Of a DNA stretch of 64,000 nucleotides, positions 47,724-56,003 are shown piece by piece; the first letter of the stretch is position 1, and each line of letters opens with the position of its first letter. The notes beneath the pieces are model-generated. The model was not told the origin of the DNA, made no database searches, and worked only from the letters and a program-made list of their open reading frames with translations. Origin of the DNA: an uncultured bacterium (GTDB lineage Bacteria; Bacillota; Negativicutes; Acidaminococcales; Acidaminococcaceae); NCBI GenBank assembly GCA_905215645.1, contig CAJMQS010000003.1, positions 56,026-120,025 of the forward strand, read 5' to 3'. The position numbers and the translations under genes are program-made.

Positions 47724-48580
47724 GACGGGGCAAACTGCTGGTGCTTCCGGCCATGGGATGGCTGGGTCTTTTCTTTGCCCTGCCGCTCCTGATTGTGGTG
47801 GTGGTTTCCTTTGCTTCCCGGACGGCCTACGGACAGGTGGTCTTCCAATGGAACCTGGACAACTACCTCCGCTTCCTGGAACCCCTGTACCTGAAGATCT
47901 TCGCCTTTACTCTGGGGACCGCATTTGTCACCACACTCTGGACTTTTGCCATGGGGTATCCGGTAGCCTATACCATCGCCATGATCCTGCCCAAAAAATG
48001 GCAGCAGGCCGGAATCATCCTGGTGATGATCCCTTTCTGGATCAATTTCCTGATCCGTTCTTATTCCTGGGTCATCATCCTGCGTGCCCAAGGGCTAGTC
48101 AACACCTTCCTGCTCCATTTCGGGTTCATCGAAAAGCCCCTAGGGCTCCTATACAACAATACGGCCGTCCTCCTGGGCATGGTCTACGGCCTGCTCCCCT
48201 TTATGGTCCTGCCCATCTATGTTTCTCTGGAACAGATGGACAAACGGCTGCTGGAAGCGGCCAGTGATCTGGGAGCTTCTCCCTTCACTGCCTTCCGGAA
48301 GATCACCCTGCCCCTGACTCTGCCGGGAGTAGCAGCCGGATTCATCCTGGTTTTCATCTCTTCTTTGGGGATGTTCGTGGTCCCGGACATCATGGGAGGC
48401 GCCAAAAGTTCCCTGATGGGCAATGTGATCCAGAACCAGTTCCTGGCGGCCCGGGACTGGCCTTTCGGTTCTGCGCTTTCCATCATCCTGGCACTCCTGT
48501 CCTTGGTGATGATCATCCTGTACTACAAGGCCTTGGAAGCCCAGAAAGGAGGGAAGCAGCATGAAGAAAAATTGGCGTAG
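47720..48580 (+). CDS. potB: Spermidine/putrescine ABC transporter permease PotB
   Basis: A 286-residue permease with six helices and the ABC coupling loop EAASDLGASPFTAFRKITLP (EAA motif). The extended loop GRTAYGQVVFQWNLDNYLRF is typical of PotB. ATG 47720 overlaps the potA stop (ATGA); the longer frame from 47657 is internal to potA. It overlaps potC by 20 nt. Confidence 0.93.
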   Translation: MRRGKLLVLPAMGWLGLFFALPLLIVVVVSFASRTAYGQVVFQWNLDNYLRFLEPLYLKIFAFTLGTAFVTTLWTFAMGYPVAYTIAMILPKKWQQAGIILVMIPFWINFLIRSYSWVIILRAQGLVNTFLLHFGFIEKPLGLLYNNTAVLLGMVYGLLPFMVLPIYVSLEQMDKRLLEAASDLGASPFTAFRKITLPLTLPGVAAGFILVFISSLGMFVVPDIMGGAKSSLMGNVIQNQFLAARDWPFGSALSIILALLSLVMIILYYKALEAQKGGKQHEEKLA

Positions 48581-49358
48581 TGCCACGCTGGTGGCATATT
48601 CCCTAGCCATTTTGGCCTTTTTGTACCTGCCCCTCCTGATCCTTTCCCTGTACTCTTTCAACGATTCCCGGATCAACGCCGTATGGACCGGTTTCACTTT
48701 CAAATGGTACATTTCCCTGCTCCACAATGACCGAGTCCTGGAAGCCCTGGGCAACAGCCTGCTGATTGCGGCCATCACCACCGTAGTCACCACAGTCATG
48801 GGCACCCTGGCCGCCCTGGCTCTCCACCGCTACCAGTACCGCTGCAAACTGCTGATCAACAGCCTGCTGTACCTGCCCATCCTGATTCCGGAAATCGTCA
48901 TGGGCCTTTCTCTGCTGGTGCTCTTTTCCCAAGTAGGGATTCCCTTGGGCCGCCCCACCTTGATCATCGCCCATATCACCTTTTGCATCTCCTTCGTGAT
49001 CATTACCGTAGGCGCCCGGCTGGAAGGCTGCCGGCAGGACCTGGAAGAGGCGGCCAGCGATCTGTATGCTACGCCTTGGCAGGCTTTCCGGTATGTGACC
49101 TTTCCCATGATCCTGCCGGGAATCGTAGCCGGTGCCCTGATGGCCTTCACCCTTTCCATCGATGATTTCGTCATCAGCTTCTTTGTGGCCGGTCCCAATT
49201 CCACCACCCTGCCCCTCTACATCTACGCCATGGTCAAGAGAGGGATCTCTCCCCAGATCAACGCCCTCTCCACCTGCATGATGCTGGTCACCATCTCCCT
49301 GGTAGTGGTCTCCCAGCTGCTGCAGAAGCGGGGCTATCACTCTTCCCGAAAGGACTGA
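48561..49358 (+). CDS. potC: Spermidine/putrescine ABC transporter permease PotC
   Basis: A 265-residue permease with six helices; LYSFNDSRINAVWTGFTFKW is typical for PotC, and EEAASDLYATPWQAFRYVTF is the EAA coupling loop. GGAGGG precedes ATG 48561, which lies within the end of potB. Confidence 0.94.
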   Translation: MKKNWRSATLVAYSLAILAFLYLPLLILSLYSFNDSRINAVWTGFTFKWYISLLHNDRVLEALGNSLLIAAITTVVTTVMGTLAALALHRYQYRCKLLINSLLYLPILIPEIVMGLSLLVLFSQVGIPLGRPTLIIAHITFCISFVIITVGARLEGCRQDLEEAASDLYATPWQAFRYVTFPMILPGIVAGALMAFTLSIDDFVISFFVAGPNSTTLPLYIYAMVKRGISPQINALSTCMMLVTISLVVVSQLLQKRGYHSSRKD

Positions 49359-49364
49359 TGCTGC

Positions 49365-50426
49365 GTGAAAAAGATCCAATGGCTGTGCTGCCTCTTTTTG
49401 ACTCTCCTGCTGCTCATGACCGCCGGCTGCGGCGAAGAAAAGAAACAGCCGGAAGAAGGGAAGCAGGTCCTGAACCTGTTCAGCTGGGCCGATAATTTCG
49501 ACCCGGAAGTCATCAAGGCTTTTGAAAAGAAATACAACTGCAAAGTCAACTATGACGTCTTTGCCAACAACGAAGAACTGCTAGCCAAGCTCCAGGCAGG
49601 GGGTGCCCAGTATGATCTGATCCAGCCTTCCGACTATATGGTCTCCACCATGATCAAGCTCCACCTGCTGGAAAAGCTGGACAAAAAGGCCATCCCCAAT
49701 ACCCATAACTTGATGGACAATCTCCAACATCCCCAGTTCGATCCAACGGGAGAATATTCCGTGGTATACACTTGGGGGATGACGGGCATCGTCTACAATA
49801 AGAAGTATGTGAAGACCCCGCCCACTTCCTGGAACGATCTGTGGGACCCGGAATACAAGGGACGGGTCATCCTCCTCAACGACAGTCGGGAAGTCATTGG
49901 CATGGCTCTGAAGAAAAACGGATGGTCCAACAATTCCACCGATCCGGAACAGCTGAAAAAAGCTTTCCAGGATCTGGAACAGCTGGTCCCCAATATCCTG
50001 GCCTACGATACCGATGGACTCAAGCAGAAATTCATCGCTGAAGAAGGCTGGATCGGGACCATGTGGTCCGGAGACGCCTCCTTCAGCTACAAGGAGAACC
50101 CCAACCTGGGCTTTGTGATTCCCAAGGAAGGGACCTTGGTCTGGGCGGATACCCTGGCCATTCCCAAAGGAGCCAAGCACAAGGAGCTGGCGGAGAAATT
50201 CATCAACTTCCTGTTCGATCCGGAAATCAGTGCCAAGAACTATGAAGCCATCGGCTATAACGATCCCAACAGCAATGCCCGGAAGTACCATTCCAAGGAA
50301 TATCTGGAAGACCCCATGCTGAATACGGCCATCGCCCATCTAAAAGAGGGTGAATGGCTCCACGACATCGGAGACGGGATCACTTTGTATGACAAGTACT
50401 GGACGGAACTGAAGACGATACGGTAA
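49365..50426 (+). CDS. potD: Spermidine/putrescine-binding lipoprotein PotD
   Basis: A 353-residue solute-binding protein. Lipoprotein signal with lipobox MTAGC (Cys about 22); mature part starts NLFSWADNFDPEVIKAFEKK. YDLIQPSDYMVSTMI, TWGMTGIVYNKKYV, GTMWSGDASFSY and LVWADTLAIPKGA are polyamine-binding segments. The start is GTG 49365 with AAAGGA upstream. Lipid anchoring at the inner membrane face is expected. Last gene of the operon; the composite repeat copy C follows directly. Confidence 0.94.
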   Translation: MKKIQWLCCLFLTLLLLMTAGCGEEKKQPEEGKQVLNLFSWADNFDPEVIKAFEKKYNCKVNYDVFANNEELLAKLQAGGAQYDLIQPSDYMVSTMIKLHLLEKLDKKAIPNTHNLMDNLQHPQFDPTGEYSVVYTWGMTGIVYNKKYVKTPPTSWNDLWDPEYKGRVILLNDSREVIGMALKKNGWSNNSTDPEQLKKAFQDLEQLVPNILAYDTDGLKQKFIAEEGWIGTMWSGDASFSYKENPNLGFVIPKEGTLVWADTLAIPKGAKHKELAEKFINFLFDPEISAKNYEAIGYNDPNSNARKYHSKEYLEDPMLNTAIAHLKEGEWLHDIGDGITLYDKYWTELKTIR

Positions 50427-50704
50427 AAAGGGGGTGTTGCACGTTGCGTGCAACACTCCCTAGCTGTAGAGCCGCGTAGCGGCTCAAGTCTGGAGTCTGA
50501 AGTCTGGAGCCGAATGTTAAATTTGCATGCAAATTTTTGAATATGTAGAACCTTTGGACGAAATGATTGCTCAGATTGATTTCGATTCTGGTTTTACATA
50601 ATCAACAGGATCCGTCCAGCCAGGCGGATCCTGTCCTGAGGCTTTCAACTTCAGACTCCTGACTTCCGACTAAGGGGCTGTTGCGCATGCAACAGCCCCC
50701 CTTT
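50427..50704. repeat. Composite intergenic repeat, copy C
   Basis: Between potD and the AAA+ gene. Left hairpin GTGTTGCACG.. (50430-50460) terminates potD; bases 50428-50641 match 63493-63708 at about 90 percent by eye. AGTCTGGAGTCTGAAGTCTG-type units (about 50488-50510) are mirrored by inverted units at about 50648-50671. AAATTTGCATGCAAATTT is central (50519-50536). A right hairpin (50672-50703, GGGGCTGTTGC type) terminates the AAA+ gene. Confidence 0.85.
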
Positions 50705-52006
50705 TTACAATCCCTCCGGCAGACAAAATGCGGCATACAGGGGAACAGACCGGATGCCGTTTTCACAGCCGAAATTTTTCAGGGACAGACGGATAGCGCC
50801 AGTGGGATGCTCCTGTTCCAGGAAGACCCCCAGGCTCCGGGACCGGGTATGCTCGCCTTTCTTGACTTCCACACCATAGATACGGGACTGGACCGGCAGA
50901 ACGAAATCCACTTCCGCCGTGCTCCGGCTTTCCCAATAATACAGGGGTAGTCCGGCAGCTGCCAACTGCTGGGCCACATAGTTTTCCGTGACTGCCCCCA
51001 TGAACAGGTTCCCGGCCCCGGACAGGATGGTTTCCGGAGAGAGGCCTGCCTGGGCGGCCAGCAGTCCCACATCGCTGCCATACAGTTTGAAGGCGGACAG
51101 ATCTGTATAGGCAGCCACTGGTTCCGCCGCATGATTCAGTCTCTGACAACGAAGGACGATGCCAGCCTGGGAAAGCCATTCGATGGGGGCCCCGAAAATG
51201 GCGGAACTGCCCCCTTTCTGGACCACCTTATACTGGAACTTTTTGTTTTCCTTGGCCAGCTGGACAGGCAGCGACTGATAACAGGCCCGGATTTTGACCG
51301 TTTCAGAAGGCGTGGCATATTTGGCCATATCTGCTGTGTAGTTGTCCAGGATTTCCTGCTGGAGAGGCGGAACATCCAAGAAAGAACCGGTTTGGAGAAA
51401 CCCATTTACTACTGCCGGCATGCCTCCCATGACCAGATATTCCCGGTACAGCCGTATGGCTTCCTGATGGAGTCCCAAAGGAAGGGGCTCCATTTTTTCA
51501 TAGTTCCGGCGGATGGTCTGGGCCAGTTGTTTCCGTTCCCTGGCCCAGAGAAATTCCTCAAAATCCATGGGAAACAGCTGGAGTGTCTCCACTTTTCCCA
51601 CAGGGAAGGAATACCGGTTCCGGTTCAGTGCCACCCCCAACAGGCTCCCGGCCGCCGCCACATGGAATTCAGGCGCCTCTTCCGCAAAATATTTCAGAGA
51701 GGTCAGGGCCCGTTCCGCTGATTGGATTTCATCCAGGATCAGCAGGGTCTTTCCCGGGATCACCCGCTGGCCGGTCACTGCTTCCAGATAAGGCAGTACC
51801 TGCCGGGGAGACAGATTCTCTTCAAAGCAGTCCGCTGCCCTGCGGTTGGTTTCCAGATTGATATAGACCACGGATTCGAAACATTCTGCGCCAAATTCCC
51901 GCAGGATGTAAGTCTTCCCCACCTGACGGGCCCCGCTTACCAGGAGCGGCAGCCGCCGGGGAGAGTCCTTCCACCCTTTCAGTTCCTCAATGATTTTTCT
52001 CTCCAC
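50705..52006 (-). CDS. AAA+ ATPase with C-terminal DUF4143 domain
   Basis: A 433-residue protein. Walker A SGARQVGKTY, Walker B TLLILDEIQSAE, sensor 1 HVAAAGSLLGVAL. The C-terminal half is DUF4143 (SAFKLYGSDVGLLAAQAGLS, TENYVAQQLAAAGLPLYYW, STAEVDFVLP..IYGVEVKKGE), a domain with a restriction-endonuclease-like core (E-x-D-F...EVKKG). GTG 52006 has GGAGGG upstream. Family function is unknown; copies are numerous and scattered in anaerobes, and behave like selfish or stress modules. A three-copy operator covers its promoter. Confidence 0.9.
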   Translation of the reverse strand: MERKIIEELKGWKDSPRRLPLLVSGARQVGKTYILREFGAECFESVVYINLETNRRAADCFEENLSPRQVLPYLEAVTGQRVIPGKTLLILDEIQSAERALTSLKYFAEEAPEFHVAAAGSLLGVALNRNRYSFPVGKVETLQLFPMDFEEFLWARERKQLAQTIRRNYEKMEPLPLGLHQEAIRLYREYLVMGGMPAVVNGFLQTGSFLDVPPLQQEILDNYTADMAKYATPSETVKIRACYQSLPVQLAKENKKFQYKVVQKGGSSAIFGAPIEWLSQAGIVLRCQRLNHAAEPVAAYTDLSAFKLYGSDVGLLAAQAGLSPETILSGAGNLFMGAVTENYVAQQLAAAGLPLYYWESRSTAEVDFVLPVQSRIYGVEVKKGEHTRSRSLGVFLEQEHPTGAIRLSLKNFGCENGIRSVPLYAAFCLPEGL

Positions 52007-52021
52007 AATATCCCTCCTATC

Positions 52022-52092
52022 TCAAGAAAAATATATCAATCTTGTATTTTTAAGTCAAGAAAAATATAAATTTTATCTATTTTTCTTGACTT
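52022..52092. promoter_or_regulatory. Triple operator and promoter of the AAA+/DUF4143 gene
   Basis: Minus-strand promoter TTGACT (52053-52058), 17 bp, TATATT (52030-52035). The unit TCAAGAAAAATA occurs at 52022, 52055 and, inverted, 52079-52090. The last two form a perfect 15-bp inverted repeat (52052-52066 with 52078-52092). One arm covers the -35 box and the first copy covers the start site, so a repressor bound here would block transcription. Confidence 0.65.
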
Positions 52093-52109
52093 AATCCTTT
52101 TTGGCATAA

Positions 52110-52138
52110 AAAGAACCCGGCCATCGGCCGGGTTCTTT
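52110..52138. terminator. Terminator of the dapF-dapL-secreted protein unit
   Basis: A perfect 13-bp stem AAAGAACCCGGCC/GGCCGGGTTCTTT around a 3-nt loop, followed by TTTTTA on the minus strand. Confidence 0.9.
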
Positions 52139-52175
52139 CCCTCAGCCCGAGACTCGAGACCCGAGGCCCGTGACC

Positions 52176-52195
52176 GGTGCCGCTTAAGCGGCACC
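52176..52195. repeat. Palindrome just after the small secreted-protein gene
   Basis: GGTGCCGC-TTAA-GCGGCACC is a perfect hairpin two bases beyond the stop codon of the gene ending at 52198. No T-run. It may protect the mRNA end. Confidence 0.45.
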
Positions 52196-52197
52196 TC

Positions 52198-52647
52198 TTA
52201 TTTTGCCTGTGCGTTTTGGTTGTTCTGTACCTGTTTCACTTCCACCGGGATCAAGTTCAGGCCCTGGAGTTCGGCCTTTTTGCCTTTGACGCTGAACACA
52301 AAGGTCATCTGCACATTGGGAGCCTTCTTGGCATCGCCGATATAAATCAGACGATCCGCATCAGCGAATTTGTCCAGACGGACCAGTTTCAGATTGCTGA
52401 TACCGCCCAGCTGTTCCGTTACGCCTTTTTTCATATTGTCCAGTGCCGCCGCATTGAAGTTTTTCTGGAGAGCCGGAGAGAACCCGGTGGAAACTTCTGC
52501 CAGCTGGCCTTTCCCCTGGATCAGTCCGATGACTTTCGTCGTAGTGGTTTCTTCCTGGGCCAGCAGGTCACTAGCCGGGCTGGCAAAGCCCAGGCTGGCC
52601 ATTCCCAGAGACAGTACTGCCGTCAGCATCATAATGATTTTTTTCAT
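52198..52647 (-). CDS. Small secreted protein (DUF3887-like)
   Basis: A 149-residue protein with a signal peptide (MKKIIMMLTAVLSLGMASLG, cleavage likely after GFA). The mature part (STGFSPALQKNFNAAALDNM, then MTFVFSVKGKKAELQGLNL) resembles DUF3887 domains of secreted Firmicute proteins; this is memory-based. It lies 24 nt after dapL and may be co-transcribed. ATG 52647 follows AAAGGA. Role unknown. Confidence 0.7.
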   Translation of the reverse strand: MKKIIMMLTAVLSLGMASLGFASPASDLLAQEETTTTKVIGLIQGKGQLAEVSTGFSPALQKNFNAAALDNMKKGVTEQLGGISNLKLVRLDKFADADRLIYIGDAKKAPNVQMTFVFSVKGKKAELQGLNLIPVEVKQVQNNQNAQAK

Positions 52648-52671
52648 ATTCGATCCATCCTTTCCCATCTA

Positions 52672-53871
52672 TCAGATATTGTCTTTTTCGATCCGTTCCA
52701 TGGCTTCTTTGGTGCCTTCGTGGGTCCCGAAAGCACTGAGCCGCAGATATCCTTCGCCCATGGTGCCAAAGCCGGCGCCGGGGGTCCCCACAATGGCCAG
52801 GTCGTTCAGCAGATGGTCAAAATATTCCCAGCTGCCCATACCATTGGGGCATTTCACCCACACGTAGGGAGAATACACGCCGCTATAGTATTTGTACCCC
52901 TTCTTGTCAAAGGTTTCCATCATCATCCGGGCGTTTTCTCGGTAGTAGGCCAGCATTTCGCCGCATTCCTTTTCGCCCACAGGGGACATGGCAGCTTCCG
53001 CGCCTCTTTGGACTATGTAGTTCACGCCGTTGAACTTGGTGGTCTGACGGCGGAGCCACATCTTGTTCAGGCTCAGTTCCTGACCTTCCGGAGTCTTCCG
53101 GGTCAGCTGCAGCGGTACGACGGTATATCCGCAGCGGGTACCGGTGAATCCAGCAGTCTTGGAGAAGGAACACATTTCAATGGCACATTCCTTGGCTCCC
53201 GGGATCGCAAAAATGCTCCGAGGCACATCCGGATTGGTGATGAAGGATTCATAAGCCGCATCATAGAGGATGATGGAATCATTTTTCCGTGCATAATCCA
53301 CCCATTCCTTCAGCTGTTCTTTGCTGTAGGCAGCCCCAGTGGGGTTGTTGGGAGAGCACAGATAAATGATGTCCGCTTTGACAGCAGGATCCGGCATGGG
53401 CAGGAACCCATTTTCCGGAGTACCGTTCATGTACAGGATCTTGCGCCCCCGCATCACATTGGTATCCACATAGACCGGATACACCGGATCCGGAACCAGG
53501 ACCACATTGCTGTCGTCGAACAGATCCGTAATGTTGCCGCAGTCGCTTTTGGCCCCGTCGCTGATGAAGATTTCCTTTTGTTCCACTTCCACCCCATGGC
53601 GGGCATAATATTTCTGGATGGCTTCCTGGAGGAATCCATACCCCTGTTCCGGGCCATAGCCTCTGAAGGTTTCCTTATGGCCCATTTCTTCCACAGCTTT
53701 TGCCATGGCTGCGATGACGGACGGTGCCAGCGGAAGGGTGACATCCCCAATGCCCATCTTGATGATTTTCTTTTCCGGATGTGCTTCACTGAAAGCTTTC
53801 ACCCGCGCTGCGATATCCGCAAACAGGTAGCTTTCTTTCAACTTTGCAAAATTTCCATTCACTAAAGCCAT
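52672..53871 (-). CDS. dapL: LL-diaminopimelate aminotransferase
   Basis: A 399-residue class I PLP enzyme. PLP-lysine in MCSFSKTAGFTGTRCGYTVV, IIYLCSPNNPTGAAY and IILYDAAYESFI for the cofactor. Motifs NGNFAKLKESYLFADIAARV and FISDGAKSDCGNI are diagnostic for DapL. It converts tetrahydrodipicolinate directly to LL-DAP, bypassing the acylated intermediates. It follows dapF by 82 nt with its own promoter. Confidence 0.97.
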   Translation of the reverse strand: MALVNGNFAKLKESYLFADIAARVKAFSEAHPEKKIIKMGIGDVTLPLAPSVIAAMAKAVEEMGHKETFRGYGPEQGYGFLQEAIQKYYARHGVEVEQKEIFISDGAKSDCGNITDLFDDSNVVLVPDPVYPVYVDTNVMRGRKILYMNGTPENGFLPMPDPAVKADIIYLCSPNNPTGAAYSKEQLKEWVDYARKNDSIILYDAAYESFITNPDVPRSIFAIPGAKECAIEMCSFSKTAGFTGTRCGYTVVPLQLTRKTPEGQELSLNKMWLRRQTTKFNGVNYIVQRGAEAAMSPVGEKECGEMLAYYRENARMMMETFDKKGYKYYSGVYSPYVWVKCPNGMGSWEYFDHLLNDLAIVGTPGAGFGTMGEGYLRLSAFGTHEGTKEAMERIEKDNI

Positions 53872-53924
53872 ATCTGACTCTCCTTTGATGCAAAACGATG
53901 TATTCCAATGCGGAACCTTTATTT

Positions 53925-53953
53925 ATTGTAAAGTAGCCCCGGAGGAATGTCAA
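53925..53953 (-). promoter_or_regulatory. Promoter of dapL
   Basis: Minus-strand TTGACA (53948-53953) and TACAAT (53925-53930) spaced by 17 bp. The -35 box abuts the dapF stop. Confidence 0.75.
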
Positions 53954-54844
53954 TTATTTCAAATTTTCTTCCACAATTTCTTCCGGGATCTCGATTTCCC
54001 CTTCATAGACTGTAGTGGCCGGTCCTTTCAGGGTCATAGCGTCATCCTCTCCCGTACGGACCTGGAGCAAGCCGCCTTTGGCTTCCACTTTCAGGAACTC
54101 TCCCCGCTGGCCGGCTTTGCCCAGTGCTGCACAGGTATAGCCAACAGCACAGGCGCCGGTGCCGCAGGCCCAGGTTTCCCCGCTGCCCCGTTCCCAGACC
54201 CGGAATTTCACATAGTTTCCGTCCACCACCTGGACGAATTCCACATTGGTCCGCTCTGGAAAGAGGGGTGAATTTTCGATGATCCGTCCCACGGCTTCCA
54301 CAGGCGCAGTTTCCACATCCTCTACAAAGGTGACGAAATGGGGATTCCCCATGGAGACGGCTGTACCCCTCACGGTGATTTCCGTTCCATCGGGACGGGT
54401 AAAAGTCACCGGCTGATCCACACAATTTTCTCCGGACCATTCCATGGGGATAGAAGCCACTCGGGTTTCTGCCCTTCCCATGTCCACTTCCGCCAGGACC
54501 ACTTTTCCCTTTTCCACAGTCATGTGGATGGTCTTGATGCCCCCCAAAGTATCCAAAGTAATGGTATCTTTGTGGGTCAGCCCCTTATCATAGACGAACT
54601 TGGCGATGCATCGGGACCCATTCCCGCACATTTTCCCTTCCGATCCATCCAGATTGAACATCCGCATCCGGAAATCCGCCTTATCAGAAGGACAGATGCA
54701 GATCAGGCCATCAGATCCGATACCGAACCGCCGTGGGCTGATGTATTCCGAAATTTTCTCCGGATTGGGCAGCATCCGGTCCATGCAGTCCACATAGACA
54801 TAATCGTTGCCGCAGCCATGCATTTTGGTGAATTTCATTTTCAT
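53954..54844 (-). CDS. dapF: Diaminopimelate epimerase
   Basis: A 296-residue DapF: MKFTKMHGCGNDYVYVD at the start, catalytic cysteines in MCGNGSRCIAKF and TWACGTGACAVG, MGNPHFVTFVED. Converts LL-DAP to meso-DAP, the substrate for peptidoglycan and lysine. A degraded IS lies about 80 bp upstream of the gene, just upstream of its promoter. Confidence 0.97.
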   Translation of the reverse strand: MKMKFTKMHGCGNDYVYVDCMDRMLPNPEKISEYISPRRFGIGSDGLICICPSDKADFRMRMFNLDGSEGKMCGNGSRCIAKFVYDKGLTHKDTITLDTLGGIKTIHMTVEKGKVVLAEVDMGRAETRVASIPMEWSGENCVDQPVTFTRPDGTEITVRGTAVSMGNPHFVTFVEDVETAPVEAVGRIIENSPLFPERTNVEFVQVVDGNYVKFRVWERGSGETWACGTGACAVGYTCAALGKAGQRGEFLKVEAKGGLLQVRTGEDDAMTLKGPATTVYEGEIEIPEEIVEENLK

Positions 54845-54877
54845 GGAGTCTTCCCCCTCATTTTCGCTTGATTTCTT

Positions 54878-54886
54878 ATTATATCA
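54878..54886 (-). promoter_or_regulatory. Extended -10 promoter of dapF
   Basis: Minus-strand TGATATAAT. The -35 position (54901-54906) reads GTGCAG, weak. The left end of the IS remnant is 17 bp beyond. Confidence 0.5.
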
Positions 54887-54913
54887 TGAAACTCTATCCA
54901 CTGCACTGACCCC

Positions 54914-54922
54914 GTAAGATCA
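54914..54922. repeat. Left 9-bp target duplication of the IS remnant
   Basis: GTAAGATCA, identical to 55915-55923. Confidence 0.75.
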
Positions 54923-54953
54923 GGTATGTGTCAACAAGTTCTCGGTGAAACCT

Positions 54954-55353
54954 TCATCACCGTATAGTTATTCAGAAATGGGGTCAAAATTTTTTATCGC
55001 TGCTTCGAGGTCGACGACATAGGGTTCGCCGCAGGCAAACCCGTCCCGGTCTCCCAGAGGGGAAAAGTCCTCCTATACCCGTACTGACCTGCACCTCACC
55101 CTTCCGCCGGGAGGGCAGACCCGTTCGTCCCTGGCGGGAGGCTCACAGCCTATCGCCTTGCCCTGACGGTCAAAGGCTGCGGCTACGGACCAGGAAGCCA
55201 GATGGTCTCGCCCGCGTGCTCCTCCCGTGGAACGACCACTGTCGATGTTATCCCGCCGACTCCTCCTGGGCCTGCCCTCCCAGCTCCCGGGGTATCGACG
55301 TATACTTTCACAGAATGCCAGCAGGGGCGGAATTGGGGACCGTTCTCATCACC
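54954..55353. mobile_element. Nested insertion with 8-bp direct repeats and GC-rich hairpins
   Basis: TCATCACC occurs at 54954-54961 and 55346-55353. If 54962-55345 plus one repeat is removed, the transposase 3' end joins the IS end smoothly. The 384-bp segment has no ORF, but many stems: 55104-55108/55133-55137, GGCT-cac-AGCC (55140-55150), GTGG-aacga-CCAC (55227-55239) and GTCG/CGAC (55241-55260). It may be a non-autonomous element carrying a structured RNA. I do not recognise it. Confidence 0.5.
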
Positions 55354-55797
55354 AGCTCAGTGCTGCGGCCAAATGTCCCATGGGACTGCTGCTGGGACCG
55401 TAATTGGCAATCATACACTGATGGGCACCTACGTGAGAGACGAATACCGGCTTTTTCAGCGCTTCCCGCACCGCATCCCGGTACTCTTTCCGGGTTTTCA
55501 TCGGTATACCGCGTAAGTCTCCTGCCAGGGCCTGCTCTAAGTCATCGTTCTTTAGGCCACTGATCACCTTAATCATCGCCAGACCGCCTCTATAGCTCCA
55601 ACGCCGTCCCTGCTTCTTCATCCGATAGGTATACATCTGATGGTTGCTTTCACATGTTCCCAATCATAGGCCTCCAGAGCCTGGGCGAAAGCCTGGCATT
55701 GGAGCTCAATTCCCCGCCGCCAGACCTTCTTTTCCAGACTCAGTCCGTTGGAACACCCCTTTATTAAGTTGATAAATTCTGATACAATGAAATCCAT
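55349..55797 (-). pseudogene. Degraded ISLre2 (UPF0236) transposase
   Basis: The N-terminal part (ATG 55797: MDFIVSEFINLIKGCSNGLS, SLEKKVWRRGIELQCQAFAQ) ends at LEAYD and continues, in another frame, with the C-terminal part from 55663 (GTCESNHQMYTYRMKKQGRR, SYRGGLAMIKVISGLKND). An internal deletion of most of the enzyme, including the catalytic centre, plus a frameshift leave it inactive. Confidence 0.8.
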
Positions 55798-55914
55798 GGA
55801 AGACCTTCTCCTATCTATAGTGTTGGTGTCGAGACTTATACTATAAGATGAAGGTCTTCCTTTTTGCAAGTTTATAAGGGATTATTCATTTTACCGAGAA
55901 CTATTTTACACTAA

Positions 55915-55923
55915 GTAAGATCA
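55915..55923. repeat. Right 9-bp target duplication of the IS remnant
   Basis: GTAAGATCA, identical to 54914-54922. Confidence 0.75.
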
Positions 55924-55930
55924 CACCAGT

Positions 55931-55942
55931 TACCTCAAGGTA
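55931..55942. promoter_or_regulatory. TACCT-CA-AGGTA palindrome upstream of the NTF2-like gene
   Basis: A perfect 5-2-5 palindrome 60 bp before the gene; a second imperfect dyad TTGGTTA-N8-TAACTAA lies at 55961-55983. HxlR-family regulators bind short palindromes and one is encoded next door, so this is a candidate operator. Confidence 0.35.
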
Positions 55943-56003
55943 CCTTCTTTTTCTTTTATGTTGGTTATGTTAAACTAACTAAGACAAAGGAGGTCGTTCT
56001 GTT

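Larger units (their letters stand above)
54923..55914 (-). mobile_element. ISLre2-type insertion sequence remnant (internally deleted, with nested insertion)
   Basis: The ends are inverted repeats: GTGTCAACAAGTTCTCGGTG at the left (54928-) and GTGTAAAATAGTTCTCGGTA at the right, read inward (from 55911). The 992-bp element is flanked by the 9-bp duplication GTAAGATCA. It holds a transposase pseudogene (N- and C-terminal parts only) and a 384-bp GC-rich insertion. Family assignment comes from the UPF0236-type transposase ends. Confidence 0.8.

Noticed and set aside
54962..55345. Group II intron or RNase P/tmRNA as identity of the nested segment
   Set aside because: No domain V-like hairpin, no GUGYG 5' end, and none of the conserved RNase P or tmRNA blocks could be found by eye.
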